A stretch of 64,000 nt of DNA from Ensifer sesbaniae (GTDB lineage: Bacteria; Pseudomonadota; Alphaproteobacteria; Rhizobiales; Rhizobiaceae). Every line of letters begins with the position of its first letter. Position 1 is the stretch's first letter. The translations under genes were made by a program, and so were the position numbers. Location of the stretch: assembly GCF_013283665.1 (NCBI RefSeq), contig NZ_JABEKU010000001.1, positions 434,001 to 498,000 on the forward strand, given 5' to 3'. Of the stretch, positions 8,186-17,807 are shown piece by piece. The notes below the pieces were generated by a model. That model saw only the letters and a list, made by a program, of their open reading frames with translations. It did not search any database and was not told where the DNA came from.

Positions 8186-9210
8186 CCGTGGCGTTCCCGA
8201 ACAATCCGTGGTGTTGGCTGTAGGCCGGATTCCTGGTCGTCGAACGGGGAGGGAGCGATGCTCGCATTCAAGCTCTCAGCCGGCGCAGCCCGTGCGGGCG
8301 TCGCGATATAGTGCAGCCGGAGCTGCTCGGTGCGGGCGCGCGAGACCGAATCGAGGATCAGACCGGCCGTGATCATCATGATCGAGACCAGGAGCAGAGC
8401 CAGCGAGAAGACCCAGGTGGGCATGCGGGGCACGAGCCCGGTCGCGAAGTATTCGATCAGGACCGGCGTCATGAAAATTGAACTCGCCGCCAGGAAAGCG
8501 AGGCTGATGAGGCCGAAGAAGGTGAACGGCCGCGTTTCCTTCATCAGCATCACGAAGGTCCAGAGGATCTTGGCGCCGTCCTTGAAGGTCGAGAGCTTGG
8601 AATGGGAGCCTTCGGGCCGCCGGCCGTAATCGAGCTCGAGTTCAGCGACCGGCAGCTTCAGCCGCGAGGCATGGACCGACATCTCCGTCTCGATCTCGAA
8701 GCCATTGGAAACGGCCGGGAAGCTCTTGGCGAACCGCCGCGAGAAGACGCGGTAGCCGGAGAAAATGTCGTTGAAGTCCGTGCCGAACATCGAACGGTAG
8801 AGAAGGTTGAAGAGGCGGTTCCCGAGGGCGTGCCCCTGTCTGCCGGCGTCGTCATGAACGCCGCGGCGCGTCCCGACGACCATGTCGGCGCGCTCGGTGA
8901 TCAGGGTGCGCACGAGATCTTCCGCATCCGTCGGGCAGTAGGTGCTGTCGCCGTCGGCCATGACATAGATGTCGGCATCGATATCGGCGAGCATTCGGCG
9001 TACTACATGCCCCTTGCCCTGCCGGCGTTCGCGCACGACGGTTGCGCCGGCAAGCACGGCCCTCAGCGCCGTGCCGTCCGTCGAGTTGTTGTCGTAGACG
9101 TAGATGCGGGCCGTCGGCAGCGCCGTTTGGAAACCTTGAACGACCTGCCCGATGGTCGAGGCTTCGTTGTAGCACGGCAAGAGAACGGCGATGTTGAAAC
9201 GTTCGAACAT
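8182..9210 (-). CDS. Family 2 glycosyltransferase, polyprenyl-phosphate sugar synthase type
   Basis: 342 residues. The GT-A catalytic domain (1-225) shows the nucleotide-binding YNEAS and DNNSTDGT motifs, the DGDS metal site (MADGDSTY) and GTRRG. It is followed by two membrane helices at about 235-262 and 270-295, as in ArnC/GtrB/DPM1-like enzymes that move a sugar from a nucleotide onto undecaprenyl or dolichyl phosphate. The last 45 residues are a proline- and alanine-rich cytoplasmic tail. It heads a four-gene operon with a methyltransferase, a flippase-like subunit and a small membrane protein, and is divergent from a GT-C-like protein. Confidence 0.88.
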   Translation of the reverse strand: MFERFNIAVLLPCYNEASTIGQVVQGFQTALPTARIYVYDNNSTDGTALRAVLAGATVVRERRQGKGHVVRRMLADIDADIYVMADGDSTYCPTDAEDLVRTLITERADMVVGTRRGVHDDAGRQGHALGNRLFNLLYRSMFGTDFNDIFSGYRVFSRRFAKSFPAVSNGFEIETEMSVHASRLKLPVAELELDYGRRPEGSHSKLSTFKDGAKILWTFVMLMKETRPFTFFGLISLAFLAASSIFMTPVLIEYFATGLVPRMPTWVFSLALLLVSIMMITAGLILDSVSRARTEQLRLHYIATPARAAPAESLNASIAPSPFDDQESGLQPTPRIVRERHG

Positions 9211-9382
9211 CCGAGCGGCTCGGTTCCTGTTGGATCGGTGCCATCATAGGCATCAGGGTGTTAACAAGACGCCAAGGAGCGTCGCGCTGGGCGCTCGACA
9301 AGCTCGTTCCCGCCCCCCGGTTTTTACCCTTTCTTGATTGCGCCTCCTTATGATGCCGCGAGAGCAAGAGGGGCGGGAAACT

Positions 9383-11203
9383 ATGCCGAGTGGCACTGCG
9401 GCACCATCAGACATGGCGACGGCGCATGCACCGAGGCGGTCCTGGTCGAACCTGCCCTGGGCGGTGCTCGTCTACGGCGCGCCCATCATCCTCTTCCTCA
9501 TCATCCAGTTCCTGAGGGCGCCTGACTATGTCGGCCGCGACAATGACGATGTCATGCGATTGGTAGAGGTGCGCGATCTGCTGGCCGGCCAAAGCTGGTT
9601 CGACCTGACGCAAGTCCGCCTCGGCCCTGAGGGCGGAACGTTGATGCACTGGTCGCGCTTGATTGATCTGCCCATCGCCGGGCTCATGGCTCTCCTCAGG
9701 CCCTTTGTCGGTGCAATGCAGGCGGAAGTCCTGGCCCTAGCGATATTGCCGATCTGCCTGGCGCTTCCGTTGCTCGCGGCAATGGGTCTGGCCGGGCGCC
9801 GTGTGGGCGGCACGCCATCCATGCATTTCTGTCTGGGGCTGACGGCGCTGTTCATCGCCACCTCGAACCGGTTCCTAGGGGGGGCCATCGATCATCATAA
9901 CGTGCAGTTGGTCCTAGTCGCGGTCATGCTGGCGATGCTCGTCGATCGGCAGTATCGCGCGTCCAGCTACGCAGTAGCAGGATTGGCGGCGGCGCTGGCG
10001 ATCGCCATTGGTGCGGAAACGACGCCATTTGTGGCTATGGTCTGCGCCGTCGTTGCCTGCCAGTGGGCCGCCGTCGGCGGGAAGGCTGCGCGGACCACCG
10101 TTGCCTTTGGCCTTTCGCTCGCTGCAGGCTTGAGCCTCTTCTTTTTCGTGACCGTGCCGCCGCGCCTCTATCTGGCTGCGACCTGCGACAATCTCTCGAT
10201 CGCCTTCTACTCGCTGGCGCTGACTGGAGGCGGCCTGCTTGCTCTTGCCGCGGCAATGGTCAGCGATCGACCGACCGTCGTGCGGTTCTTCGCCCTTGGC
10301 GCTTGCGGCCTGGGTATCGTTGCCGTGGCACTGTCGGTGGCGCCGCAATGCCTGGGCAATCCCTTGGCAGGGCTCGATCCGCTGCTTCGCGAGCTGTGGC
10401 TCGACAACGTCACCGAGGCGCGTTCCTTCGTTGCCGTTGCAAGGACGGAATCAGCGAGCATCGGGGCCTACTACTTCACCGGTGCATTTGCCGCGCTTCT
10501 TTGTGTCTGGCGCATCTGGCGCCGTGACCGGATCGGTCTCAACCTCATCCTCTTCGCGCTTGTGTTCTCGAGCCTGATGATTGCGCTCATCCAGGTGCGC
10601 GGGATGGCCTTTTCCAATCTCCTGGCGATTGTGCCGATCGCTTTGCTGCTCACCGACCTTCGCGCCCGCTCAAACGGCGGAACGGCAGGCGTGGGCGCCT
10701 CTCTGCTTTACGTCGGCACGCTTGTCATTTCGGTTCCGGCGGTATGGGCCATGGCCGGAACGCTCGTCGACAAGGGGATCGGGGGACACGTGGCGGGCGA
10801 AACCGCAGTCTCGAACGGTGAGGCGTGCCTGACAGCGGCGTCGCTGGCAGATCTGGAAGACTTGCCGCCGTCGTTCGTCGTCGGGCCATCGGATATTGGT
10901 GCGGCCCTCCTTCTTCACACGCAGCACCGCGTGCTGAGCGCGCCCTATCACCGCAATGCCGCCGGCATGCTCGCGGAACTGAAGATCGGCCTGGCGCGGC
11001 CGGAAGAAGCGGAGGCCATGCTGCGGCAACTCGGGCATCCAGTGCTGGCCTTCTGCGCCGCCGACGTTCAGGCGCGAATGATCGCCGCGAGGGCGCCGCA
11101 AGGCTTCTATGCCGAGTTGACCGCCGGGCGCGTGCCGGCGTTCCTTTCGCCCCTGCCGGTTTCGGCAGGCGCGTCCATTCGGCTCTATGCCCTGAAACCT
11201 TGA
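9383..11203 (+). CDS. GT-C-like polytopic membrane glycosyltransferase
   Basis: 606 residues with about 11-12 membrane helices and a soluble C-terminal portion of about 150 residues. After the first helix comes [15 protein letters not shown], an acidic DD-xx-R motif in the first extracytoplasmic loop, and then [14 protein letters not shown]; further on there is AIDHHNVQL. Acidic and histidine motifs in these loops are the mark of GT-C enzymes, which use polyprenyl-linked sugars on the periplasmic side. The ATG at 9383 has AGGGGCGGG upstream and is preferred to TTG 9338 or ATG 9350. It is divergent from the glycosyltransferase operon and probably the transferase that uses its product. Confidence 0.7.
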   Translation: MPSGTAAPSDMATAHAPRRSWSNLPWAVLVYGAPIILFLIIQFLRAPDYVGRDNDDVMRLVEVRDLLAGQSWFDLTQVRLGPEGGTLMHWSRLIDLPIAGLMALLRPFVGAMQAEVLALAILPICLALPLLAAMGLAGRRVGGTPSMHFCLGLTALFIATSNRFLGGAIDHHNVQLVLVAVMLAMLVDRQYRASSYAVAGLAAALAIAIGAETTPFVAMVCAVVACQWAAVGGKAARTTVAFGLSLAAGLSLFFFVTVPPRLYLAATCDNLSIAFYSLALTGGGLLALAAAMVSDRPTVVRFFALGACGLGIVAVALSVAPQCLGNPLAGLDPLLRELWLDNVTEARSFVAVARTESASIGAYYFTGAFAALLCVWRIWRRDRIGLNLILFALVFSSLMIALIQVRGMAFSNLLAIVPIALLLTDLRARSNGGTAGVGASLLYVGTLVISVPAVWAMAGTLVDKGIGGHVAGETAVSNGEACLTAASLADLEDLPPSFVVGPSDIGAALLLHTQHRVLSAPYHRNAAGMLAELKIGLARPEEAEAMLRQLGHPVLAFCAADVQARMIAARAPQGFYAELTAGRVPAFLSPLPVSAGASIRLYALKP

Positions 11204-11277
11204 GCGCGCCTGCCGCCGGCGGGTGGAAAGCGCAACGGATGTGCTGGCCTTCGGCCAAGGGTGCGGTAAAAGAAGCC

Positions 11278-12882
11278 ATGGCTTCTTTCTTCGACAGCGA
11301 TTCTCCGAGCAACCTCACCGAATATTCGGTGTCCGAGCTTTCCGGCTCGATCAAGCGAACGGTCGAGCAGGCTTTCGACCAGGTGCGCGTCCGCGGCGAG
11401 ATCTCCGGCTATCGCGGCCCGCATTCGTCCGGTCACGCCTATTTCGCGCTCAAGGACGATCGGGCGCGCATCGATGCGGTGATCTGGAAGGGCACGTTCT
11501 CGCGCCTGCGCTTCCGGCCCGAGGAAGGCATGGAAGTGATCGCGACCGGCAAGGTCACGACCTTTCCGGGCTCGTCGAAGTACCAGATCGTCATCGAATC
11601 GATGGAGCCGGCCGGTGCCGGCGCGCTGATGGCGCTGCTGGAAGAGCGCAAGCGCAAGCTCGCCGCCGAAGGGCTCTTTGATGCCGGCCGCAAGCGGCCG
11701 CTACCCTACATGCCCAAGGTGATCGGCGTCGTGACGTCGCCCACGGGTGCGGTCATCAGGGATATCCTGCACCGCATCGCCGACCGCTTTCCCGTGCACG
11801 TCGTCGTCTGGCCCGTCCGGGTGCAGGGCGATGGTTCGGGCGACGAGGTGGCGGCAGCGATCCGCGGCTTCAACGCGATCGAGCCGGGCGGCGCGATGGC
11901 CCGGCCAGACGTGCTGATCGTCGCCCGCGGCGGCGGCAGCCTCGAGGACCTCTGGGGTTTCAACGACGAAGCCGTCGTCCGCGCCGCGGCCGCCTCCGAG
12001 ATTCCGCTGATTTCCGCGGTCGGGCACGAGACCGACTGGACCTTGATCGACTATGCCGCCGACCAGCGGGCGCCAACGCCGACTGGTGCTGCGGAAATGG
12101 CGGTGCCGGTGAAGGCCGATCTCGAAGCCGCGATTTCCGGCCTCTCGGCTCGTCTCAAGGCGGCCGTCGGTCGGCAGATGGACAATCGCCGCCAGGCGGT
12201 GCGTTCACTGGCGCGCGCGCTGCCGTCGCTCGATCAGTTGCTGGCGCTGCCGCGCCGCCGGTTCGACGAGGCCGCCCTCGGGCTCGGACGCGGCCTGCAG
12301 ATGAACACGGCCAACAAGCGGCGCCAGTTCGAGCGCGTATCGACCGAGCTTCGAGCAGACCTTCTCAAAGGCAAGCTCTCCGACCGCCGTCAGCGAATCG
12401 CCGACTTCATGAACCGCGCGGAACGCATCGTCGAGCGGCAGGTGCATCGCGGCGAGGCGCGGGTTTCGGCGGCAGACGCCGCGCTGCGGACGTTGCCGTC
12501 GCGGCTGCTTGGCCAGATCCATCGCGCGACGGATCGTGTCGCCGGGCTCGCCGCCCGATCCGATGCAGCGGTTCGCGCCGACGTGCGCCGCTTGCGCAGC
12601 GTCATCGTCGCCCAGGACCGCATCCTGCAATCCCTTTCCTATCGCAACGTCCTGCAGCGCGGCTTCGCGCTGGTCCGCGATGCCGAAGGCGGTCCGGTGC
12701 GGCAGGCGGCGGCCGTTACGGCCGGCATGGCGCTCAGTCTGGAATTTGCCGATGGCCGGGTCTCAGCCATCGCGGGCGAGGGGAGCGGCGAGCCGGTCCC
12801 GCAGCCGCCGACGCCCCGCAAGAAACAATCGAAGTCCCCAGAACCGTCAGGAGAGACGCCGAAGCAGGGCACGCTGTTCTAG
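11278..12882 (+). CDS. xseA: Exodeoxyribonuclease VII large subunit
   Basis: 534 residues. The N-terminal OB-fold domain (about 15-115) includes [21 protein letters not shown] and [12 protein letters not shown]. The nuclease domain follows with [28 protein letters not shown] and [15 protein letters not shown], all conserved family signatures. A long coiled region (about 290-440) and a basic Pro/Lys-rich tail complete it. With the small subunit XseB (not in this window) it degrades single-stranded DNA. The ATG at 11278 fits the family start; the frame is open further upstream inside the previous gene but without similarity. Confidence 0.96.
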   Translation: MASFFDSDSPSNLTEYSVSELSGSIKRTVEQAFDQVRVRGEISGYRGPHSSGHAYFALKDDRARIDAVIWKGTFSRLRFRPEEGMEVIATGKVTTFPGSSKYQIVIESMEPAGAGALMALLEERKRKLAAEGLFDAGRKRPLPYMPKVIGVVTSPTGAVIRDILHRIADRFPVHVVVWPVRVQGDGSGDEVAAAIRGFNAIEPGGAMARPDVLIVARGGGSLEDLWGFNDEAVVRAAAASEIPLISAVGHETDWTLIDYAADQRAPTPTGAAEMAVPVKADLEAAISGLSARLKAAVGRQMDNRRQAVRSLARALPSLDQLLALPRRRFDEAALGLGRGLQMNTANKRRQFERVSTELRADLLKGKLSDRRQRIADFMNRAERIVERQVHRGEARVSAADAALRTLPSRLLGQIHRATDRVAGLAARSDAAVRADVRRLRSVIVAQDRILQSLSYRNVLQRGFALVRDAEGGPVRQAAAVTAGMALSLEFADGRVSAIAGEGSGEPVPQPPTPRKKQSKSPEPSGETPKQGTLF

Positions 12883-12994
12883 TCCGGTTGGCCGTGATGG
12901 GACGGGCGTCTTGGGAACGCGCCGCTTTCTGGCTTCACGGTCGCCAGCCCAGAAGATCAAGCGGAAGCTCCGGCGCCAGTCATAAGGGAGAACC

Positions 12995-13585
12995 ATGCGT
13001 ATCTTGCTCGTGCTTGCTCATCCGCTGGAAGACAGTTTTGCCGCAAGTGTTGCGCGTGAAGCGCGCGCGGCGTTGGAGGAAAACGGCCATACCGTCGACC
13101 TGCTCGATCTCTACCGCGAGGGCTTCGATCCACGTCTGAGCGTGGCGGAACGCGCAAGCTATTTTACCGAGACCTATGATCGATCGGCGGCCTCCGATTG
13201 GATCGCACGACTGCAAGCGGCGGACGGGTTGGTGCTGGTGTTTCCGCAATGGTGGTTCAATTTCCCGGCGATTCTCAAGGGCTTCTTCGACCGGGTTTTG
13301 GCACCCGGTGTTGCCTTCGACAACGATGCGACCGGCGGGCGCATCATTCCGCGCCTCCAAAACATCAAGCTCTTCTGGGCGCTGACCACGACCGGTGCTC
13401 CCTGGTGGGTGGTGCATCTCTACATGGGCAATCCGGTGAAGCGGCTTTTGAAGCGCGGCATCGCTGCCTTGTGTGCCAAGGGGCTGAACTTCCGCATGCT
13501 CGCGCTGCACGACATGGACCGGGCGACCGACGCCAAGCGCAAGGCGCATCTCGCCCGTGTCCGTCGGCTGGTCGGCGGCATCTAG
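12995..13585 (+). CDS. NAD(P)H-dependent flavodoxin-fold oxidoreductase
   Basis: 196 residues with an AAGGGAGAA ribosome binding site. The flavodoxin-like fold is marked by [16 protein letters not shown] at the start, [21 protein letters not shown] in the middle and [17 protein letters not shown]. This is the NQO1/KefF/MdaB quinone-reductase group, which carries FMN or FAD and makes two-electron reductions of quinones. Its stop codon TAG (13583-13585) is built from the TA target duplication and the first base of the IS630-type element inserted there, so the protein keeps its natural end. Confidence 0.88.
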   Translation: MRILLVLAHPLEDSFAASVAREARAALEENGHTVDLLDLYREGFDPRLSVAERASYFTETYDRSAASDWIARLQAADGLVLVFPQWWFNFPAILKGFFDRVLAPGVAFDNDATGGRIIPRLQNIKLFWALTTTGAPWWVVHLYMGNPVKRLLKRGIAALCAKGLNFRMLALHDMDRATDAKRKAHLARVRRLVGGI

Positions 13586-14703
13586 TGTCCTGATTCAGAA
13601 GTTTCTGCCGATTTGTTTTGCACATCGGCGATTTGCAGGGTTGCCAGGCAAAAGCGTTTGATGGTGGCGAGGATATCGTCTGCCGATTTGGTCCATCGGA
13701 ACGGTTTGGGATCGGTGTTGACGGCGTCGATATAGGCGGTGATTGCCGCCTCCAATTCAGCGGTGGAGCGGTGCACGCCGCGCCGGATTTGCTTTTCGGT
13801 CAGGTTGGCAAAGAAGCGCTCGACCTGGTTGAGCCATGACGCCGCCGTCGGGGTGAAATGAATGTGCCAGCGGGGCCGCTTGAGAAAGAAGCTGCGGATG
13901 GCGCTGGTCTTGTGGGTGGCGTAGTTGTCCATGACGATGTGGATATCAAGGTCTGGCGGCACGTTGGCTTCGATTTCGCGCAGGAATCTCAGGAATTCCT
14001 GCGCGCGGTGACGCTTGAAGCAGCGACCGATGATCTTGCCGGTGGCAGCGTCGAGCGCGGCGAAGAGCGAAAGTGTTCCATGCCGGGTGTAGTCGTGGCT
14101 GCGCCGCTCGATCTGGCCGGGCCGCATCGGCAACACCGGCTGGCTGCGATCGAGTGCCTGGATCTGGCTCTTCTCATCGACGCAGAGCACCAGCGCCCGC
14201 TCGGGCGGGTTGAGATAAAGGCCGACAATGTCGCGCACCTTCTCGACGAATAGCGCATCCGAAGACAGCTTGAAACTTTCGGCGCGATGCGGCTGCAGCC
14301 CGAAGGCCGTCCAGATGCGATGGATCGTCGAGGGCGCATGTCCGACCGCCCGTGCCATCGAACGCAGGCTCCAGTGGGTGGCGTCCGGCGGTGTCGTCTC
14401 CAGCGTCAACCGGATCGTCTCGGCGATCTCTTCGTCGCCGATCTGGCGCGGCGCGCCGGGACGCGGCTCGTCGTAAAGCCCATCGAGCCGCTGCTCGGCG
14501 AAACGCCGTCGCCATTTGGCCACCGTGTTCGGCATCGTGCCAAGCCGCGTGGCAATCTCCTTGTTCTCAACGCCGTCCGCGGCCATCAGCACGATCTGGG
14601 CCCGCCGCGCCAGGCCCTGCGCCGTGCCGCGGCGGCGAACCAATGTCTCCAGTTCACCGCGCTCCTCACCCGTCAAGACAATCGCAACCGCCGCTTTGCC
14701 CAT
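13582..14703 (-). CDS. IS630-family transposase
   Basis: 373 residues, uninterrupted. The N-terminal 140 residues are helix-turn-helix DNA-binding domains ([18 protein letters not shown] and [15 protein letters not shown]). The DDE catalytic residues are Asp176 (LCVDEKSQ), Asp259 (IVMDNYATH) and Glu295 (LNQVERFF), so it should be active. Its stop codon TAG lies at 13582-13584 and is completed outside the element by the duplicated TA and a host base, so different insertion sites could give different C-termini. Confidence 0.95.
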   Translation of the reverse strand: MGKAAVAIVLTGEERGELETLVRRRGTAQGLARRAQIVLMAADGVENKEIATRLGTMPNTVAKWRRRFAEQRLDGLYDEPRPGAPRQIGDEEIAETIRLTLETTPPDATHWSLRSMARAVGHAPSTIHRIWTAFGLQPHRAESFKLSSDALFVEKVRDIVGLYLNPPERALVLCVDEKSQIQALDRSQPVLPMRPGQIERRSHDYTRHGTLSLFAALDAATGKIIGRCFKRHRAQEFLRFLREIEANVPPDLDIHIVMDNYATHKTSAIRSFFLKRPRWHIHFTPTAASWLNQVERFFANLTEKQIRRGVHRSTAELEAAITAYIDAVNTDPKPFRWTKSADDILATIKRFCLATLQIADVQNKSAETSESGH

Positions 14704-14760
14704 CGATCATCCCCTTCTCAAACAGGGAAAATGATCGCACAAATTTATCGATCAGGACAC
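13585..14760. mobile_element. IS630-family insertion sequence
   Basis: 1176 bases bounded by inverted ends that begin GTGTCCTGAT on both sides, with weaker matching further in. The element is flanked by TA dinucleotides at 13583-13584 and 14761-14762, as expected of IS630/Tc1-mariner elements, which duplicate TA. It encodes one intact transposase on the minus strand. The left end sits exactly in the TAG stop of the preceding oxidoreductase gene. Confidence 0.9.
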
Positions 14761-14814
14761 TAGAGCGCCATGCGTTCAGATGAACGCACTATGGTCGCTC
14801 CAGCCTTTGTTTCT

Positions 14815-14848
14815 AGGGCATCTTTCCGCTTCCAGCGCTTTCACTTGA
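14815..14848. repeat. Palindromic intergenic repeat, family B copy 1
   Basis: The 28 bases at about 14818-14845 containing CTTTCCGCTTCCAGCGCTTT are, in reverse complement, nearly identical (about 26 of 28) to 32059-32086. It lies in the gap between the IS right end and the MarR gene, alongside a further imperfect palindrome (TGCGTTCA/TGAACGCA at 14771-14788). Confidence 0.6.
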
Positions 14849-14870
14849 ACGCGCCATGCGCTGGCCACGG

Positions 14871-15353
14871 CTACTCGAACGCCGCCAGATACTTGCGCAG
14901 CAGCCGGTCGAGCGTCGCGCGCTCCTCGGGCGAGAGCTCGGCAACGACCCGATGCTGGTTTGCCACATGCGCGGTCGCCGCCTCGTCGACCCGGCGCCGC
15001 CCTTCTTCCGTCAGGGCGATGATGACGCTGCGCCGGTCCTCGGGATTGGCGATCCGCTCGACGAGGCCGGCTTTCTCCAACTGGTCGATGCGGTTGGTCA
15101 TGGTGCCGGAACTGACCATGGTCGTATCCAGCAGCTCGCCGGGCGAAAGCCGATAAGGCGGCCCGGAGCGGCGCAGCGTCGCCAGCACGTCGAAGCTCGA
15201 AGCGGAGATGCCGCGTTCGGCAAAGGTCTTTTCGATCTCCCGGCCGATATGCGTCGAAAGCCGCGAGAGCCGGCCGAGCAGGCCCATGGCCGACACGTCG
15301 AGATCCGGCCGTTCCCGGTGCCATTGAGCCAATATCCTGTCGACGCGGTCCAT
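14871..15353 (-). CDS. MarR-family transcriptional regulator
   Basis: 160 residues. The winged helix spans about 45-115: SASSFDVLATLRRSG, PGELLDTTMVSSGTMTNRID (recognition region) and the wing IANPEDRRSVIIALT with its conserved DxRS. The start at 15353 has GGAGG six bases upstream; a TTG further up gives eight extra residues. It is divergent from a DMT exporter gene, and two near-identical imperfect palindromes lie between them. It probably represses that exporter and itself until a ligand binds. Confidence 0.92.
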   Translation of the reverse strand: MDRVDRILAQWHRERPDLDVSAMGLLGRLSRLSTHIGREIEKTFAERGISASSFDVLATLRRSGPPYRLSPGELLDTTMVSSGTMTNRIDQLEKAGLVERIANPEDRRSVIIALTEEGRRRVDEAATAHVANQHRVVAELSPEERATLDRLLRKYLAAFE

Positions 15354-15385
15354 CCGAAGCCTCCATTGTTCCAACAGCTATAGGA

Positions 15386-15440
15386 TATCTTGACGTAGAG
15401 ATAAACTCTGATAGTCTCAATTTATCTTGATATAGAGATT
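15386..15440. promoter_or_regulatory. Paired MarR operator sites
   Basis: TATCTTGACGTAGAGATA (15386-15403) and TATCTTGATATAGAGATT (15423-15440) share 15 of 18 positions and each is an imperfect palindrome (TATCT...AGATA). Their starts are 37 bases apart, in the gap between the divergent MarR and DMT genes. Repeated similar palindromes next to a MarR gene are good evidence for its binding sites. Confidence 0.75.
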
Positions 15441-15454
15441 CTTCAGGTAGAGAT

Positions 15455-16333
15455 ATGAGCACGAACCGCACTGCCGACCTTACCTTGACTGCGCTGGCAC
15501 CCGCCATCTGGGGCAGCACCTACCTCGTTACGACGGAGTTCCTGCCATCAGGCTATCCGCTGACGGTTGCGATGTTGCGGGCCCTGCCGGCAGGGCTCCT
15601 GCTGCTGCTCATCGTACGGCGTCTCCCTGAGGGGATCTGGTGGCCGCGATCCTTCATCCTCGGCGCGCTCAACTTCTCCTTCTTCTGGGCCATGCTGTTC
15701 GTCTCGGCTTACCGGCTGCCGGGCGGCGTTGCCGCTACGGTCGGCGCCGTTCAGCCACTGATCGTCATCCTGCTGTCGCGCGTCTTCCTCGGCTCGCCGA
15801 TCCGGGCTCTCAGCGTCGCCGCCGGCCTTGCAGGTATCGTCGGGGTCGGCCTTCTGGTTCTGACGCCGGGCGCCACGCTCGATCCGCTCGGAGTGCTCGC
15901 CGGTCTCGCCGGCGCCGTCTCCATGGCTTTCGGTACGGTCCTCAGCCGCCATTGGGCGCCGCCGGTGCCGCCGCTCACCTTCACCGCCTGGCAACTGGCG
16001 GCCGGCGGCCTGCTTCTCGTGCCGGTAGCGCTGTTCTTCGAACCGTCCCTGCCTTCATTGTCGGCGGCGAACATTCTCGGCCTGACCTATCTCGGCCTCA
16101 TCGGCGCCGCCTTCACCTATCTGCTCTGGTTCCGCGGCCTCTCACGCCTCGAACCGGCGGCCGTCTCGCCGCTCGGCTTCCTGAGCCCGGTGGTTGCAAT
16201 CCTGCTCGGCTGGGGCGTGCTCAGCGAGCAACTGACGCCGGTCCAGGCCCTCGGCATCCTCGTCGTCTTCGCCAGTGTCTGGCTCAGCCAGCGCGCACAA
16301 TTGCTGCCCAAGGTGCGACCGGCCCGCGCCTAA
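15455..16333 (+). CDS. EamA-family (DMT) exporter
   Basis: 292 residues, ten membrane helices in two EamA repeats (about 5-135 and 148-280). Typical signatures are APAIWGSTYLVTTEFLP in helix 1, LPGGVAATVGAVQPLIV in helix 4 and the matching LEPAAVSPLGFLSPVVAILLGW in the second half. Members export amino acids, purines or metabolites. The close MarR regulator with operators suggests induction by a toxic or signalling compound; the substrate is unknown. A hairpin at 16397-16422 follows the stop. Confidence 0.9.
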   Translation: MSTNRTADLTLTALAPAIWGSTYLVTTEFLPSGYPLTVAMLRALPAGLLLLLIVRRLPEGIWWPRSFILGALNFSFFWAMLFVSAYRLPGGVAATVGAVQPLIVILLSRVFLGSPIRALSVAAGLAGIVGVGLLVLTPGATLDPLGVLAGLAGAVSMAFGTVLSRHWAPPVPPLTFTAWQLAAGGLLLVPVALFFEPSLPSLSAANILGLTYLGLIGAAFTYLLWFRGLSRLEPAAVSPLGFLSPVVAILLGWGVLSEQLTPVQALGILVVFASVWLSQRAQLLPKVRPARA

Positions 16334-16396
16334 GCGCGGGCTTGCAACCATAGGGCAAGCGCTTCACATTGCCGGCCGGCCACTTTACTGACGAAG

Positions 16397-16432
16397 AGGC
16401 CGCCGCATTCCTGCGACGGCCTTGATGGTTTT
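16397..16432 (+). terminator. Probable terminator after the DMT exporter
   Basis: AGGCCGCCGCA (16397-16407) pairs with TGCGACGGCCT (16412-16422), one mismatch, four-base loop, followed by a T-rich TTGATGGTTTT. Confidence 0.6.
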
Positions 16433-16449
16433 CACAAAGGGAACCGGCC

Positions 16450-16471
16450 CCTGATCGCGACCGCGATCAGG
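16450..16471. repeat. Perfect inverted repeat overlapping the aminopeptidase stop
   Basis: CCTGATCGCG and CGCGATCAGG pair around a two-base centre. The right arm includes the stop codon of the M29 aminopeptidase (16467-16469). It may act as a terminator for that gene, although no T-run follows on the minus strand. Confidence 0.4.
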
Positions 16472-17720
16472 CCCACTCGCCCTGGCGCATGACCGGCACG
16501 CGGCTGCCGTCGGCACGCACGCCGTCGATGTCGACCTGGCCGGAGCCGATCATCCAGTCGATATGGATCAGGCTCGAATTGCCGCCCTGGGCGCGGATCT
16601 GTTCCGGCGTCAGCTTGGTATCGTCGACGAAGCAGCCCGAATAGCACTGACCGAGCGCGATATGGCAGGAGGCGTTTTCGTCAAACAGCGTGTTGTAGAA
16701 CAGGATGCCGCTGGCCGAGATCGGCGAGGAATGCGGCACCAGCGCCACTTCGCCGAGCCGGCGCGCGCCTTCGTCGGTATCCAGCACCTTGTTCAGCACT
16801 TCCTCGCCGCGCGATGCCTTCGCCTCGACGATCCGGCCGCCCTCGAAGCGCACCTGGATGTTGTCGATCAGCGTGCCCTGGTGCGATAGCGGCTTGGTCG
16901 AGGAGACATGGCCCTCGACGCGCAGGGCGTGCGGCGTCGTGAAGACCTCCTCGGTCGGGATGTTCGGGTTGCAGGTAATACCGTTCTTGGCTTCCGACGC
17001 GCCGCCGCACCACAGATGCCCATCGGCCAGTCCCACCGTCAGGTCGGTGCCGGGGCCGGTAAAGTGTAGCGCAGCGAAGCGCTCGCCGTTCAGCCAGGCC
17101 GAGCGCCGGGCGAGGTTGGCATTGTGCTCCTTCCAGGCGGCCACCGGATCGGCGACATCGACGCGCGAGGCGGCGAAGATGGCGTTGGCGAGCTTTTCGA
17201 CGGCAACCGCGTCCGGATCGTTCGGGAAGACCAGCTTCGCCCACGACGGGTTCGGGTAGGAGACGATGTTCCAGTTGATGTCGAAGTTGGAGATCTTTTC
17301 AAGCGCCGGCTTGTAGGCGATCGAATTCGCCTTGTTGGCGCGCGCGACCTTGGCCGGGTCCTGCGTCGAGAGCATCATCGGGTTGTCGCCGGAGATCGCC
17401 AGGCGCGCCGCGCCGCCGGCAAAGGCCTTGGCCATGCCTTCGAACAGCCAGGCGCTCGCCCGGTCGAAGCTCTCGTCTGGAGCGTAGGCGTAGCGTGCCA
17501 GTGTCGTGTCTTCGTCGGAGTAGAGCGTCGTCACCAGGCCTGCACCCGCCTTGTAGGCGTGCTTGGTGATCAGGCGCACCAGCGGCATTGCCGCGACCGG
17601 CGCGGTCATCACCAGGTCCTGGCCGCGCTGCAGCTGCAGGCCGACCTGGATCGCGACTTCTGCAAGCTTATCGAGTTTTACAGGATCGATGGGATTGGGC
17701 GTATTGGCGGGATAGGTCAT
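16467..17720 (-). CDS. M29-family aminopeptidase
   Basis: 417 residues, the full length of the AmpS/AmpT/PepS (thermophilic aminopeptidase) family. Family hallmarks are visible: CNPNIPTEEVFTTP with the metal-binding glutamates, VEGHVSSTKPLSHQG, LGEVALVPHSSPI, and the C-terminal NASCHIALGQCY and SSLIHIDWMIGSG with metal-binding His and Asp. These cytoplasmic metallo-enzymes trim N-terminal residues from peptides and contribute to peptide turnover. It is followed at some distance upstream by a divergently unrelated MBL-fold gene on the same strand, with no clear operon. Confidence 0.93.
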   Translation of the reverse strand: MTYPANTPNPIDPVKLDKLAEVAIQVGLQLQRGQDLVMTAPVAAMPLVRLITKHAYKAGAGLVTTLYSDEDTTLARYAYAPDESFDRASAWLFEGMAKAFAGGAARLAISGDNPMMLSTQDPAKVARANKANSIAYKPALEKISNFDINWNIVSYPNPSWAKLVFPNDPDAVAVEKLANAIFAASRVDVADPVAAWKEHNANLARRSAWLNGERFAALHFTGPGTDLTVGLADGHLWCGGASEAKNGITCNPNIPTEEVFTTPHALRVEGHVSSTKPLSHQGTLIDNIQVRFEGGRIVEAKASRGEEVLNKVLDTDEGARRLGEVALVPHSSPISASGILFYNTLFDENASCHIALGQCYSGCFVDDTKLTPEQIRAQGGNSSLIHIDWMIGSGQVDIDGVRADGSRVPVMRQGEWA

Positions 17721-17807
17721 GATCTGCCTGTCTTTTGAATCGGAAGAAGAAGACTTAGAGCGCTTTGCGGCGAAAATGAAGGCTGATTGCCCGGCATCGT
17801 TCCGCGC

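Noticed and set aside
10825-11277. N-terminal extension of the xseA frame back into the GT-C-like gene
   Set aside because: Overlaps 380 bases of a well-supported gene in another frame and has no similarity to XseA; the family begins at 11278.
16450-16471. The 22-base inverted repeat as a specific operator
   Set aside because: It overlaps a stop codon at a gene end, between convergent genes, where a terminator role is simpler.
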